Shown in pieces: positions 33,618-41,340 of a stretch of 64,000 bases of DNA. Each line of letters opens with the position of its first letter. Position 1 is the first letter of the stretch. This DNA comes from an uncultured bacterium (GTDB lineage: Bacteria > Bacillota > Clostridia > Lachnospirales > Lachnospiraceae). The notes below the pieces were generated by a model, which saw only the letters and a program-made list of their open reading frames with translations, was not told the origin of the DNA and ran no database searches. Made by a program: the position numbers and the translations under genes. The stretch is taken from assembly GCA_947647735.1 (NCBI GenBank), contig CANSLJ010000002.1:207147-271146 (forward strand). The letters run 5' to 3'.

Positions 33618-34102
33618 ACCCCGTTCCTTGCCTGCATCGCCTTCACCAGACCGCCCGCATTCAAAATATCCATCAGATTCTCCGGCAACGGCGTGATAGG
33701 ATAGTCCTTACCGCCCGCATGTATCTTCTCACCTATTGTCACAGTGATCACATCCCCTTCCGCCACATCATCCGAAAGTTCCTTATTTTCAATCAGCAAA
33801 AGTCCGTTATTGATCGCATTCCTGAAAAAAATCCTCGCAAAAGACTTTGCGATCACACACCGCACGCCAAGCTGCTTAATGATCTCCGGCGCCTGCTCCC
33901 GGGAAGATCCGCACCCGAAATTCTTCCCCGCCACAATAATGTCGCCCTTCTCGATCTGCCCCGCAAGCTCCTCCCGAAGCGGTGAAAACGCATATTTTTT
34001 CATATCCTCCACGCTCGGCAGCGCCAGATACTCCGTGGGGATAATGATATCCGTATCGATATCATCCCCGAGAAGCCAAACCTTACCTTTAAACTGTTCC
34101 AT
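33614..34102 (-). CDS. leuD: 3-isopropylmalate dehydratase-type small subunit (second copy)
   Basis: A 162-residue swivel-domain subunit: DDIDTDIIIPTEYLALPS (substrate-loop motif YLAL), KNFGCGSSREQAPEIIK and AKSFARIFFRNAINNGLLL. The YLxx loop governs substrate choice in this family; archaeal homoaconitase has YLRT, so the hydrophobic YLAL speaks against homoaconitase and is compatible with isopropylmalate-like substrates. Of the TTG-ATG-ATG codons at the start, the last (34102) has the best distance (seven bases) from AGGAG. It is separated from the first leuC by palindrome H2. Confidence 0.85.
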   Translation of the reverse strand: MEQFKGKVWLLGDDIDTDIIIPTEYLALPSVEDMKKYAFSPLREELAGQIEKGDIIVAGKNFGCGSSREQAPEIIKQLGVRCVIAKSFARIFFRNAINNGLLLIENKELSDDVAEGDVITVTIGEKIHAGGKDYPITPLPENLMDILNAGGLVKAMQARNGV

Positions 34103-34213
34103 CATCAATCTCCTATTGTTCTCTCCAAATTTTGTCCAATCACCATTAATTTAAATTTCATATTTATGGATAACCAAAATCAGGTGTTTTCTAAAATATT
34201 TAATCACAATCCA

Positions 34214-34351
34214 GTCCGTGCAGGGCATATATATCCTGTGAAGACTGTAGAAAAACGTCAGTACTTAGCGAGGTATTTTCGAGCTTAGTACTGCTACGTT
34301 TTTCTCCAAGCGAGAGCGTGTCTGAACAGGATATATATGCCCTGCACGGAC
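34214..34351. repeat. Large palindromic element H2 (family H)
   Basis: Same build as H1. The outer arms (34214-34239 and 34326-34351) are perfect complements over 26 bases, but the tip differs from H1 (CCGTGCAGGG against CCGAACAGGG) with matching changes in the other arm. The inner stem AGTACTTAG / CTTAGTACT likewise covaries with H1. The conserved CCAAGCGAGAGCG is present. It lies 8 bp after the stop of the first leuC and before the second leuD. Confidence 0.85.
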
Positions 34352-34359
34352 GTCCGCAT

Positions 34360-35610
34360 TTACAATCTTTCCACTCCCACTATCTTCCCCGCCACAGCCG
34401 ACGCCGCCACCGTCGCCGCCGATGCCAGATAAACCTTTGAATCCTTATGGCCCGCACGCCCTTTAAAGTTCCTCGTGCCTGTGGAGATCAGCACCTCTCC
34501 CTCTCCGATCACACCCTGGCAGCTTCCCCAGCAGACAGAGCAGTTCGGGTTCATCATCATCGCCCCGGCCTCTAAGAAGATATCCACAAGCCCTTCCTCC
34601 AGCGCCTGCAGATAAACACTGTTGGACGCCGGCGTGATCAGAAACCTCACATCCGGATGCACTTTTCTCCCCTTCAGGATAGCAGCCGCCACCCGCAGTT
34701 CATCAATACGGCCGTTATTGCAGGAGCCGAGGAACGCCTCATCGATCTTCACCTCGCCCACCTCGGACAAAGGCTTCACATTGTCCACAAAATGAGGCTC
34801 CGCGACCACCGGTTCTATCTTCGACAGATCATAATCATACACCTGCAGGAAAGAAGCATCCGCATCACTGGCATAAAGATGCTCATAACTTCTTCCATGC
34901 TCCTTCATAAATTCCACTACCTTTTCATCCGGCTCCACGATACCTGTCTTCGCACCGGCCTCCACCGCCAGATTACAGAGCACAAACCTGTCGTTCACAC
35001 TGAGCCCGTGAGCTCCCTCGCCCGCAAACTCCATGATCTTATAATTGCAGCCGTTAGCGCCGATATCTCCGATGATCGTCAAAATAAGATCCCTCGGATA
35101 AACGCCCTCTCTCAGTTTTCCCGTCAGATTAAAACGGATCGTCTCCGGCACAAGCACCCATGACTTTCCGGTAACCATAGCATATAAAAAGTCCGTACAG
35201 CCGATCCCCGTACCGAAAGCGCCCACCGCCCCGTAGGAACAGGTATGTGAATCCGCCCCCATGATAAACTGCCCCGGCTCCACAAAGTCCTCCAGCATGA
35301 TCTGATGGCAGACGCCCTTGCCCTCATAAAACGCAATATCATACTTCTTCGCAAACTCCCGCATCTTCTTATGCGCCGCCGCGGTCTTCGGATTCTCCGC
35401 AGGAATATTGTGGTCAATGATAAAGACCAGTTTGTCTTTGTCCGCGATCCGCGGATTCTTCAACTGATTATAAAACATATCGATGGTCAGATGCGTCGTA
35501 CCGTCATTGCTCATCAGATAATCCACATCTATTGTATGTATCTCACCGGGCTTTACTGACGATACACCCGCCGCCCGTGCTATGATCTTCTCACCTATTG
35601 TCATACCCAT
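34360..35610 (-). CDS. leuC: 3-isopropylmalate dehydratase-type large subunit (first copy)
   Basis: A 416-residue paralogue of the gene at 32370, with clear divergence (cluster ligands GSCNNGR and NPNCSVCWG; MGADSHTCSYG; VPETIRFNLTGKLREGVYPRD). GGGGAGG precedes the ATG at 35610. It starts 4 bp after its small subunit. Two such pairs in tandem imply either duplicate leucine-pathway enzymes or two substrates. No leuA or leuB lies in this window to decide. Confidence 0.87.
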   Translation of the reverse strand: MGMTIGEKIIARAAGVSSVKPGEIHTIDVDYLMSNDGTTHLTIDMFYNQLKNPRIADKDKLVFIIDHNIPAENPKTAAAHKKMREFAKKYDIAFYEGKGVCHQIMLEDFVEPGQFIMGADSHTCSYGAVGAFGTGIGCTDFLYAMVTGKSWVLVPETIRFNLTGKLREGVYPRDLILTIIGDIGANGCNYKIMEFAGEGAHGLSVNDRFVLCNLAVEAGAKTGIVEPDEKVVEFMKEHGRSYEHLYASDADASFLQVYDYDLSKIEPVVAEPHFVDNVKPLSEVGEVKIDEAFLGSCNNGRIDELRVAAAILKGRKVHPDVRFLITPASNSVYLQALEEGLVDIFLEAGAMMMNPNCSVCWGSCQGVIGEGEVLISTGTRNFKGRAGHKDSKVYLASAATVAASAVAGKIVGVERL

Positions 35611-35614
35611 AAGA

Positions 35615-36091
35615 CTACACCTCCCCTTTATTCAACGATGCAATCAGCCCGCCCTGATTCAGTATATTCTGCATGTAGGGCGGCAGTTTCGTGCAGGTAT
35701 AGGTGACGCCGTCCGCCTCTATCGTTCCCTCCGACAGATCCAGCTTTGCCTCATCGCCCGCCTTCGCCACATCATAAAAATCCCTGCTCACAAGCACAGG
35801 CAGCCCGATATTGATCGCATTCCGGTAAAAGATCCGGGCAAAAGACTTTGCCACAACCGCCTTGACGCCGAGCGCTTTCAGCACGCTGGGCGCCTGCTCC
35901 CGGGAAGATCCGCAGCCGAAATTCTCTCCCGCCACAATAATATCGCCGGCTTTTACATTTCTGGCAAACTCCCCGTCCAGCGATTCAAAGGTATACCCTT
36001 TCATATCCTCAACACTTGGCAAAAGCAAATACTGTGATGCAATGATCTGATCCGTATCCACATCATTATGAAATTTAAAAATTTTACTCAT
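35615..36091 (-). CDS. leuD: 3-isopropylmalate dehydratase-type small subunit (first copy)
   Basis: A 158-residue small subunit: NDVDTDQIIASQYLLLPSVEDM (substrate loop YLLL), ENFGCGSSREQAPSVLKA, VAKSFARIFYRNAINIGLPVL. It heads the leuD-leuC-leuD-leuC series on the - strand, divergent from metF across a 229-bp region. The hydrophobic substrate loop again argues against homoaconitase. Exact substrate is undetermined. Confidence 0.87.
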   Translation of the reverse strand: MSKIFKFHNDVDTDQIIASQYLLLPSVEDMKGYTFESLDGEFARNVKAGDIIVAGENFGCGSSREQAPSVLKALGVKAVVAKSFARIFYRNAINIGLPVLVSRDFYDVAKAGDEAKLDLSEGTIEADGVTYTCTKLPPYMQNILNQGGLIASLNKGEV

Positions 36092-36246
36092 AGCTTCTCC
36101 CTTCCTGTGATTTTATCATTATTTTATTTACAGCGCCGTTTGCCCTGTCAAAACTGCCCGCAAACAGTTATCCGGCTCTCTTTTTGTCCGGCACCTCCCA
36201 TAGTCTAACATATTTTTCCCGGCTTGAAAAGAGTGCCCGCAATTCC

Positions 36247-36275
36247 TTGTCCTCAAAATTATTATGTGCTAAAAT
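36247..36275 (+). promoter_or_regulatory. Candidate sigma-A promoter of metF
   Basis: TTGTCC (36247-36252), 17-bp spacer, TAAAAT (36270-36275), 45 bp before the metF ATG. I see no T-box or SAM riboswitch structure in the 36092-36320 region. Confidence 0.55.
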
Positions 36276-36320
36276 AGACAGGAATCATCAGAAAAACGAA
36301 CGACGAAAGGAACATCACCT

Positions 36321-37160
36321 ATGAATAAAATACAGATTTCCATGGAAATATTCCCCCCGAAGAAGGACAGCGAATTTTCATCCGCCTTTCGCGTTGCCGG
36401 GGAACTTGCGGAAATTGATCCTGATTTTATCAGTGTTACCTACGGAGCCGGCGGAAGCCGTTCCAAAAGTACGATCGAGATCGCTTCCCATATCCAGAAT
36501 GAACTGCACATTCCCGCTATGGCACACCTGACCTGTGTGGGCAGTACCCGGGAAGATATCAGGGCGCTGTGCGGCGAATTCAAAAAGCACAATATCTCCA
36601 ATGTTCTTGCGCTCCGGGGCGACCGGCCGAAGGATATGTCCGATGAACAGTATGACGGCAGAGAATTCACCTACGCCTCCAACCTCATAGATTTCCTGAA
36701 AGAACATACAGACCTCACAATATGGGGCGCCTGCTATCCTGAAAAACATTTTGAATCTTTCAGTAAGGAAGCTGACCTGATGCACATGAAAGAAAAACAG
36801 GACAGAGGCGTAACACAGTTCATCACCCAAATGTTCTTTGACAACGACTTTTTCTACGAATTCCGGGATAAAGCCGCCGGAAAAGGCATCACCGCCCCGA
36901 TCCACGCCGGCATCATGCCGATCACAAGCGCAGGGCAGATTGGACGTTCCATCTCCCTCTCCGGTTCCTCCGTACCGAAAGCGCTGTCTGATATCATTGC
37001 CACCTATGGCGACAGTCCTGAAGATATGTACAAAGCCGGGATCGACTACGCTATCCGCCAGTGCAACGACCTGCTGCTGGGCGGCGTGGACGGAATTCAT
37101 ATTTATACTATGAACAAACCTGCTGTCGCAAAGGAAATCGTTAAAAACCTTGCTCTGTAA
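36321..37160 (+). CDS. metF: 5,10-methylenetetrahydrofolate reductase
   Basis: A 279-residue FAD TIM-barrel enzyme reducing methylene-tetrahydrofolate to methyl-tetrahydrofolate for methionine synthesis or acetyl-CoA metabolism. Marks: SMEIFPPKKD (catalytic Glu), FISVTYGAGGS, MAHLTCVG, NVLALRGDRP, GACYPEKH, ITQMFFDND, GIMPITSAGQI. Length matches bacterial MetF. AAAGGA lies nine bases before the ATG. It stands alone on the + strand, divergent from the leuDC genes. Confidence 0.95.
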   Translation: MNKIQISMEIFPPKKDSEFSSAFRVAGELAEIDPDFISVTYGAGGSRSKSTIEIASHIQNELHIPAMAHLTCVGSTREDIRALCGEFKKHNISNVLALRGDRPKDMSDEQYDGREFTYASNLIDFLKEHTDLTIWGACYPEKHFESFSKEADLMHMKEKQDRGVTQFITQMFFDNDFFYEFRDKAAGKGITAPIHAGIMPITSAGQIGRSISLSGSSVPKALSDIIATYGDSPEDMYKAGIDYAIRQCNDLLLGGVDGIHIYTMNKPAVAKEIVKNLAL

Positions 37161-37324
37161 AACCGGAGCACTTTCCTGTAAGTTCACAAAACATTCACAA
37201 AACTTTTAGGGCGAATGACCTTGCGCTAATTTCCGGGCAGACTTATACTGAGTATAATAACTGCCAAAAAACAGGCAGCTGCAGATCGGACAGAACACAA
37301 AACCAGAAAGGCGGCAATATCACA

Positions 37325-38299
37325 ATGAGTGAAATGAACAATAACAACCAGAACGCAGAATCCGGACCGGAAATACAAAATTCCGAAAACAATATGGTTC
37401 AAAATGAAAACAACCAGCAATACTATGGATATCCGCAATATAATAACGATCAACAATATAATGGATACCCGCAGTACGATAACAACCAGCAAGGCTATCC
37501 GAACCAACCCTATGCAAACGGACAGCAAAACTACAATAATCCCTATTATACTGACGGACAACAGAACTATAACGGACAGCAATACTATAACAACGGACAA
37601 CAGAATTACAATAATCAGCAATATTACAATAACGGCCAGAATACCGCTTATAATGATCAGCAGTATTACGGACAAAATACCGGTTATAACAACCAACCGT
37701 ATTATGGACAAAATACCGCTTACAATAACCAGCAATATTACGGACAGAACGCAGGCTATAACAACCAGCAATACTACGGCTACGGACAGCAGCCCTATGC
37801 AAATCCGCAGGCGGCTTTCCGTCCGGCGGAGCCTGTGCGGGAACCGGTGACCAACACCTTCTGCTACCTTTTAATGGCGCTCACCGCCATCTCCGCGATC
37901 ATCGGCATCATTGCGGCAAAAGGACTCATTACCAACATGTTCTCCTCCATCGACTTTAATTCCATAGCGGGAGAAGACTTTGCCTCCGTATATTCCTCCA
38001 TGATGTATTCCTTCGCCAACGCTCCCGGCTATTCGGCATATTCTGTGCTGAGCTCGCTCCTTGGATTTGCAGGCATCATCGTTGCGATCATAGATATCGT
38101 ACATGTCCACAAGAATGGATATCCGATCCTCGGACTGATACTTTTCACCATATTCTGCAGGCCTGCCTACTTTATCTGGCGCGCTTATGTATTAAAACAG
38201 AAGAAAACGATCCCCGTACTGTACCTGGTCGGTTATATAGTACTTTATCTTGTATATTTCTTCTGGAGCTTCTTCTTTATGTTGAGCATAATGGCATGA
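37325..38299 (+). CDS. Membrane protein with long Q/N/Y-rich prion-like N-terminus
   Basis: A 324-residue protein. Residues 1-160 are almost only Asn, Gln, Tyr and Gly, with imperfect 12-residue repeats of the type YYGQNTAYNNQQ. There follow four membrane helices (about 178-202, 240-260, 268-287 and 297-320). No catalytic motif seen. The N-terminus is probably cytoplasmic. Similar Q/N/Y-rich tails on small membrane proteins occur in gut Firmicutes and are usually left uncharacterised. A TATAAT lies at about 37253 with a poor -35. A bidirectional terminator follows the stop. Confidence 0.85.
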   Translation: MSEMNNNNQNAESGPEIQNSENNMVQNENNQQYYGYPQYNNDQQYNGYPQYDNNQQGYPNQPYANGQQNYNNPYYTDGQQNYNGQQYYNNGQQNYNNQQYYNNGQNTAYNDQQYYGQNTGYNNQPYYGQNTAYNNQQYYGQNAGYNNQQYYGYGQQPYANPQAAFRPAEPVREPVTNTFCYLLMALTAISAIIGIIAAKGLITNMFSSIDFNSIAGEDFASVYSSMMYSFANAPGYSAYSVLSSLLGFAGIIVAIIDIVHVHKNGYPILGLILFTIFCRPAYFIWRAYVLKQKKTIPVLYLVGYIVLYLVYFFWSFFFMLSIMA

Positions 38300-38313
38300 T
38301 ATCTCAAAAAGTC

Positions 38314-38343
38314 GGGCCTGCATATGCGCAGGCCTCATTTTTA
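38314..38343. terminator. Bidirectional terminator between convergent genes
   Basis: GGCCTGC (38315-38321) and GCAGGCC (38328-38334) pair with a six-base loop. On the + strand TCATTTTTATT follows; on the - strand CGACTTTTTG follows. It serves the + strand membrane protein (stop 38299) and can serve the - strand glycosyltransferase transcript. Confidence 0.8.
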
Positions 38344-38420
38344 TTACAGATCTTTGATCAGCTGCCGCTCCACCGGGATGGCGGACACATTCTTCCCGCT
38401 GACGATCAATGCCCTTCTCA
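38344..38420 (-). pseudogene. Possible coding remnant after the glycosyltransferase
   Basis: On the - strand, directly after and out of frame with the glycosyltransferase stop, a short open frame reads RRALIVSGKNVSAIPVERQL and ends IKDL-stop near 38347. Amino acid composition looks coding, but there is no start or ribosome site. It could be the displaced tail of the glycosyltransferase (frameshift) or the end of a deleted gene. Confidence 0.3.
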
Positions 38421-39443
38421 ATTAAACTTAAAAAATCTCCTGCACAGCTTATACCCGTCTATGGATATCCGGCGTCCTCCCCGCCCCGGCAGATTCGTAT
38501 AACCGCACATCAGCCCGTAACGCAGCCTGTGAAACAGCCTGTAATTCTTCTCCTTAAAATACCGCCACAGTTCCTTCCTCTTCTCCAGATCCTCCGGCGT
38601 ACCCGAGATTGCCAGCATGATCGTGGAAACCACCGTGATGATCTCCAGATAATTATACATATACTGCCGCCTGTGTTTTTCCCCGTGAATCTCGGAAAGA
38701 TGCTCATGATAAAAATCGAACATCATCTTATTCACCCTGATCTGCTGGTCGATCCTGGAGATCATAACGGATTCATTTACAGACTGGTCCTCCCTGCCTA
38801 TATAGTAACGGTAAAAGTTCACGTCCAGATAATACATGTTCTCCACCTGCAAAAGCGGTTCAAACACATAGATATTATCCACATAGAAAGTTTTTTTCGG
38901 AAGCTCCAAGCCGCATTCTTTCAGCAGTTTCGTCCGGAATATGACAGAATGCATCAGGATATACTGCCCCTTCATAAAATGCCGTACATCTTTCCATGTG
39001 AAAAGTTCGTTCTTCGGCAAGGCATGGCGGTAGCGCATCACCTTATTGCGCTTCTCGCCCTCCTTCTCATAGACAAAATTACTGATCAGCATATCCAGCA
39101 CTTCCCGGGAACCGGCAAAACGGCGCAGCGTATCCAGAATCTCCAGATAAGCATCCTCCCTCACCCAGTCGTCGCTGTCCACCACCTTAAAATACAGTCC
39201 TTTTGCCTCCCTGATGCCGGTGTTGACCGCCGCTCCGTGCCCGCCGTTCTCCTGATCGATCAGCCGCACCATATTCGGATATTTTTCCTCGTACTCTTTT
39301 GCGATCTTGGGCGTTTCATCCACAGAACCGTCGTTGACCACCAGAATCTCCACATCCTCCCCGCCGGGCAGCAAAGACTCGATGCATTTCCTCATATACG
39401 CCGCCGAATTATAACAAGGTATAGCCACTGATAATAATTTCAT
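38418..39443 (-). CDS. Family 2 glycosyltransferase
   Basis: A 341-residue GT-A type transferase: LLSVAIPCYNSAAYMRKCIESL at the N-terminus (nucleotide-sugar site), VVNDGSVDET, NGGHGAAVNTGI, and DxD-type VVDSDDWV (about residues 88-95). The C-terminal half is helical with no membrane segment. It likely builds a surface glycan; donor and acceptor unknown. AGAGG precedes the ATG at 39443, which lies 1 bp past the stop of the SfsA-MutY gene, so the two are cotranslated. Confidence 0.88.
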   Translation of the reverse strand: MKLLSVAIPCYNSAAYMRKCIESLLPGGEDVEILVVNDGSVDETPKIAKEYEEKYPNMVRLIDQENGGHGAAVNTGIREAKGLYFKVVDSDDWVREDAYLEILDTLRRFAGSREVLDMLISNFVYEKEGEKRNKVMRYRHALPKNELFTWKDVRHFMKGQYILMHSVIFRTKLLKECGLELPKKTFYVDNIYVFEPLLQVENMYYLDVNFYRYYIGREDQSVNESVMISRIDQQIRVNKMMFDFYHEHLSEIHGEKHRRQYMYNYLEIITVVSTIMLAISGTPEDLEKRKELWRYFKEKNYRLFHRLRYGLMCGYTNLPGRGGRRISIDGYKLCRRFFKFN

Positions 39444-39444
39444 A

Positions 39445-41232
39445 TTAAACCTCTTTTTTAAACACATCCGCCCCCTGTGTGATATCCAGATACTTCGCGT
39501 AAGCCGCATAAGCGGAGGGCAGCGGATAATCTTTCTCTATCTCCTCTTTCTCCGCAAAGATAAAACCGGCACGCTCCGCCGCCTCCGTCTGGCTTGTCAG
39601 CTCATCCGTCCTGATCAGATAGCCCGCCATATGCCACTCCTTATGGGTAAAGATATGCTTTGCCTCCCCGATCTTTCTGATATGCAGGGACACGAAACCC
39701 AGTTTTCTCAGATATTCCAACACTTCGGCCTCTGTCTTTTTTCCGGGCAGACATGGAAATTCATAAAAGCCCGCCAGCAGTCCCCTGTCCCCCCGCTTTG
39801 CCAGCGCCGCCCTCTCTGCATCCTGCAAAACGAGCACCGTCTTTTCTTCTATCTTCCTCGCCTTCTTCGGTGCCTTTTTCGGATAATCCGTCATACACCC
39901 CTGCCGGTACGCACCGCAGAATTCCAGAAGCGGACATTCCTCACACTTCGGCTTCCCGTTTGGCAGACAGACCATGGCTCCCAATTCCATCATCGCCTGA
40001 TTAAAATCCCCGGGGCGCTGATCCGGTATCACACAAAGCAGTTCCTGCTCCACAGATTTTTTTACTTTGGCGTCCAGAATATTCCGCTCATCCAGCATCA
40101 CCCGTGAGAGCACCCGCAATACATTCCCGTCCACCGCGGGAGCCTTCTTCCCATAGGCGATGGACGAAATCGCCCCCGCCGTGTAGCTGCCTATCCCCGG
40201 CAGAGAGCAAAGCTCCTGCCAGTCCCCCGGCATCTTCCCGCTGTACTCGCTCATGATCTGTTTTGCCGCCTTTTGCAGATTGCGAACTCTATTATAATAT
40301 CCCAGCCCCTCCCAGAGCTTCAACAGGCTCTCCTCCTCCGCCTCCGATAACGCCTTTATATCGGGCAAAGCCTTTAAAAACCTGTCATAGTAGGGTTTCA
40401 CCGCCTCCACCCGCGTCTGTTGCAGCATGATCTCCGAAAGCCATACATGATAGGGGGTCGGCTCCTCTCTCCAGGGAAGGATACGCCGCCCCTTATCATA
40501 CCAGGAAAGAAGCGGCGCCGGTATGCGGTCCATCTCCGAAAGATATACCGGAAGAGGATTCCTGATCTCCATAGAGTCCTCTGTCACAAGGCAGTCCCTT
40601 GCGATGATCTGAACCCCCGCTCTTCTTGCATCCAGTAATACTTCCGCAAATTCCGGCTGCGTCCTTCTGTTAGGCACCACATAGTCCACCCGGTCCATCT
40701 GTACCACAAAGAGGAGGTACGCTTCATAACCGGCTTCCTTCGCCTTTATCAGTTCTTTTACATGCCTCACAGCTCTCTCGGAGGGCGCATCGGGAAAACT
40801 CCCCACACCGTCCTCCTCCAGCGTGCAGCCTTTTACTTCCATATATATTTTCCGGATACCGCCCTTTTTATCTGCTGTCTCTATATAAAAATCAAACCGG
40901 GAATCCCCGAATGTCGTTTCCGGTTTCAGATAAGTTATGTCCGAAAACAAACCTCCCGCGCTCAGCCATTCCAGAGTTGCCTTATTGGGCGCCTGAGAGT
41001 CCATATTGACGATCCTGCCGTCCTTTTCCACAGCCACAAGGTCATAAGCGGTGGAACGCCCCTCATTTTCCACCTGCTCCAGATAGACAACCGCTCCTTC
41101 TTTCAGCAGTTCTCTACATCTGCCGGTATTTTTCACATGTACTTTTTCTTCTTTTCCATCCACCTCTACATAAGCGATAAAACGATTGGGTCTGGACAGA
41201 AAAGTTCCCTGTCTGATATGTTGGTACTTCAT
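39445..41232 (-). CDS. mutY: SfsA-MutY fusion: SfsA nuclease-like domain joined to A/G-specific adenine glycosylase
   Basis: A 595-residue two-part protein. Residues 1-225 are a complete SfsA: FIAYVEVDGKEEKVHVKNTG, GRCRELL, SRFDFYIE, MEVKGCTLEE, FPDAPSERAVRHVKEL and LLFVVQ. From about 238, WYDKGRRILPWREEPTPY begins a full MutY: EIMLQQTRVEAV (catalytic Glu), HhH LPGIGSYTAGAISS with Asp in APAVDGNVLRV, a 4Fe-4S loop C-x7-C-x2-C-x5-C (CLPNGKPKC..C.....C), and a NUDIX-like C-terminal domain (GLLAGFYEFPCLPG) reading 8-oxoG. One continuous frame with no internal stop or restart signal is seen. MutY removes A opposite 8-oxoG; SfsA is a DNA-binding/nuclease-like protein of uncertain role. Confidence 0.92.
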   Translation of the reverse strand: MKYQHIRQGTFLSRPNRFIAYVEVDGKEEKVHVKNTGRCRELLKEGAVVYLEQVENEGRSTAYDLVAVEKDGRIVNMDSQAPNKATLEWLSAGGLFSDITYLKPETTFGDSRFDFYIETADKKGGIRKIYMEVKGCTLEEDGVGSFPDAPSERAVRHVKELIKAKEAGYEAYLLFVVQMDRVDYVVPNRRTQPEFAEVLLDARRAGVQIIARDCLVTEDSMEIRNPLPVYLSEMDRIPAPLLSWYDKGRRILPWREEPTPYHVWLSEIMLQQTRVEAVKPYYDRFLKALPDIKALSEAEEESLLKLWEGLGYYNRVRNLQKAAKQIMSEYSGKMPGDWQELCSLPGIGSYTAGAISSIAYGKKAPAVDGNVLRVLSRVMLDERNILDAKVKKSVEQELLCVIPDQRPGDFNQAMMELGAMVCLPNGKPKCEECPLLEFCGAYRQGCMTDYPKKAPKKARKIEEKTVLVLQDAERAALAKRGDRGLLAGFYEFPCLPGKKTEAEVLEYLRKLGFVSLHIRKIGEAKHIFTHKEWHMAGYLIRTDELTSQTEAAERAGFIFAEKEEIEKDYPLPSAYAAYAKYLDITQGADVFKKEV

Positions 41233-41340
41233 TTATATTTGTATCCCTTTGTTTCTTAAATAATTCAGTTTTTCTGCACTGCAGACTGCTAAATAATGTC
41301 TCATGTACCTCTGCTCCCGCACCGCAAATTCCCCGGTGCC

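Noticed and set aside
32210-34351. Family-H palindromes as ordinary rho-independent terminators
   Set aside because: The stems are far longer than needed, no T-run follows on the gene strand, and one copy (H3) lies between divergent genes, where a terminator is not expected.
32370-35610. Aconitase or homoaconitase annotation for the two large subunits
   Set aside because: They are about 415 residues with separate small subunits, and the small-subunit loops are YLAL/YLLL rather than YLRT.
36092-36320. A riboswitch or T-box in the metF/leuD intergenic region
   Set aside because: No conserved T-box or SAM-riboswitch core could be recognised; only a plain promoter match is visible.
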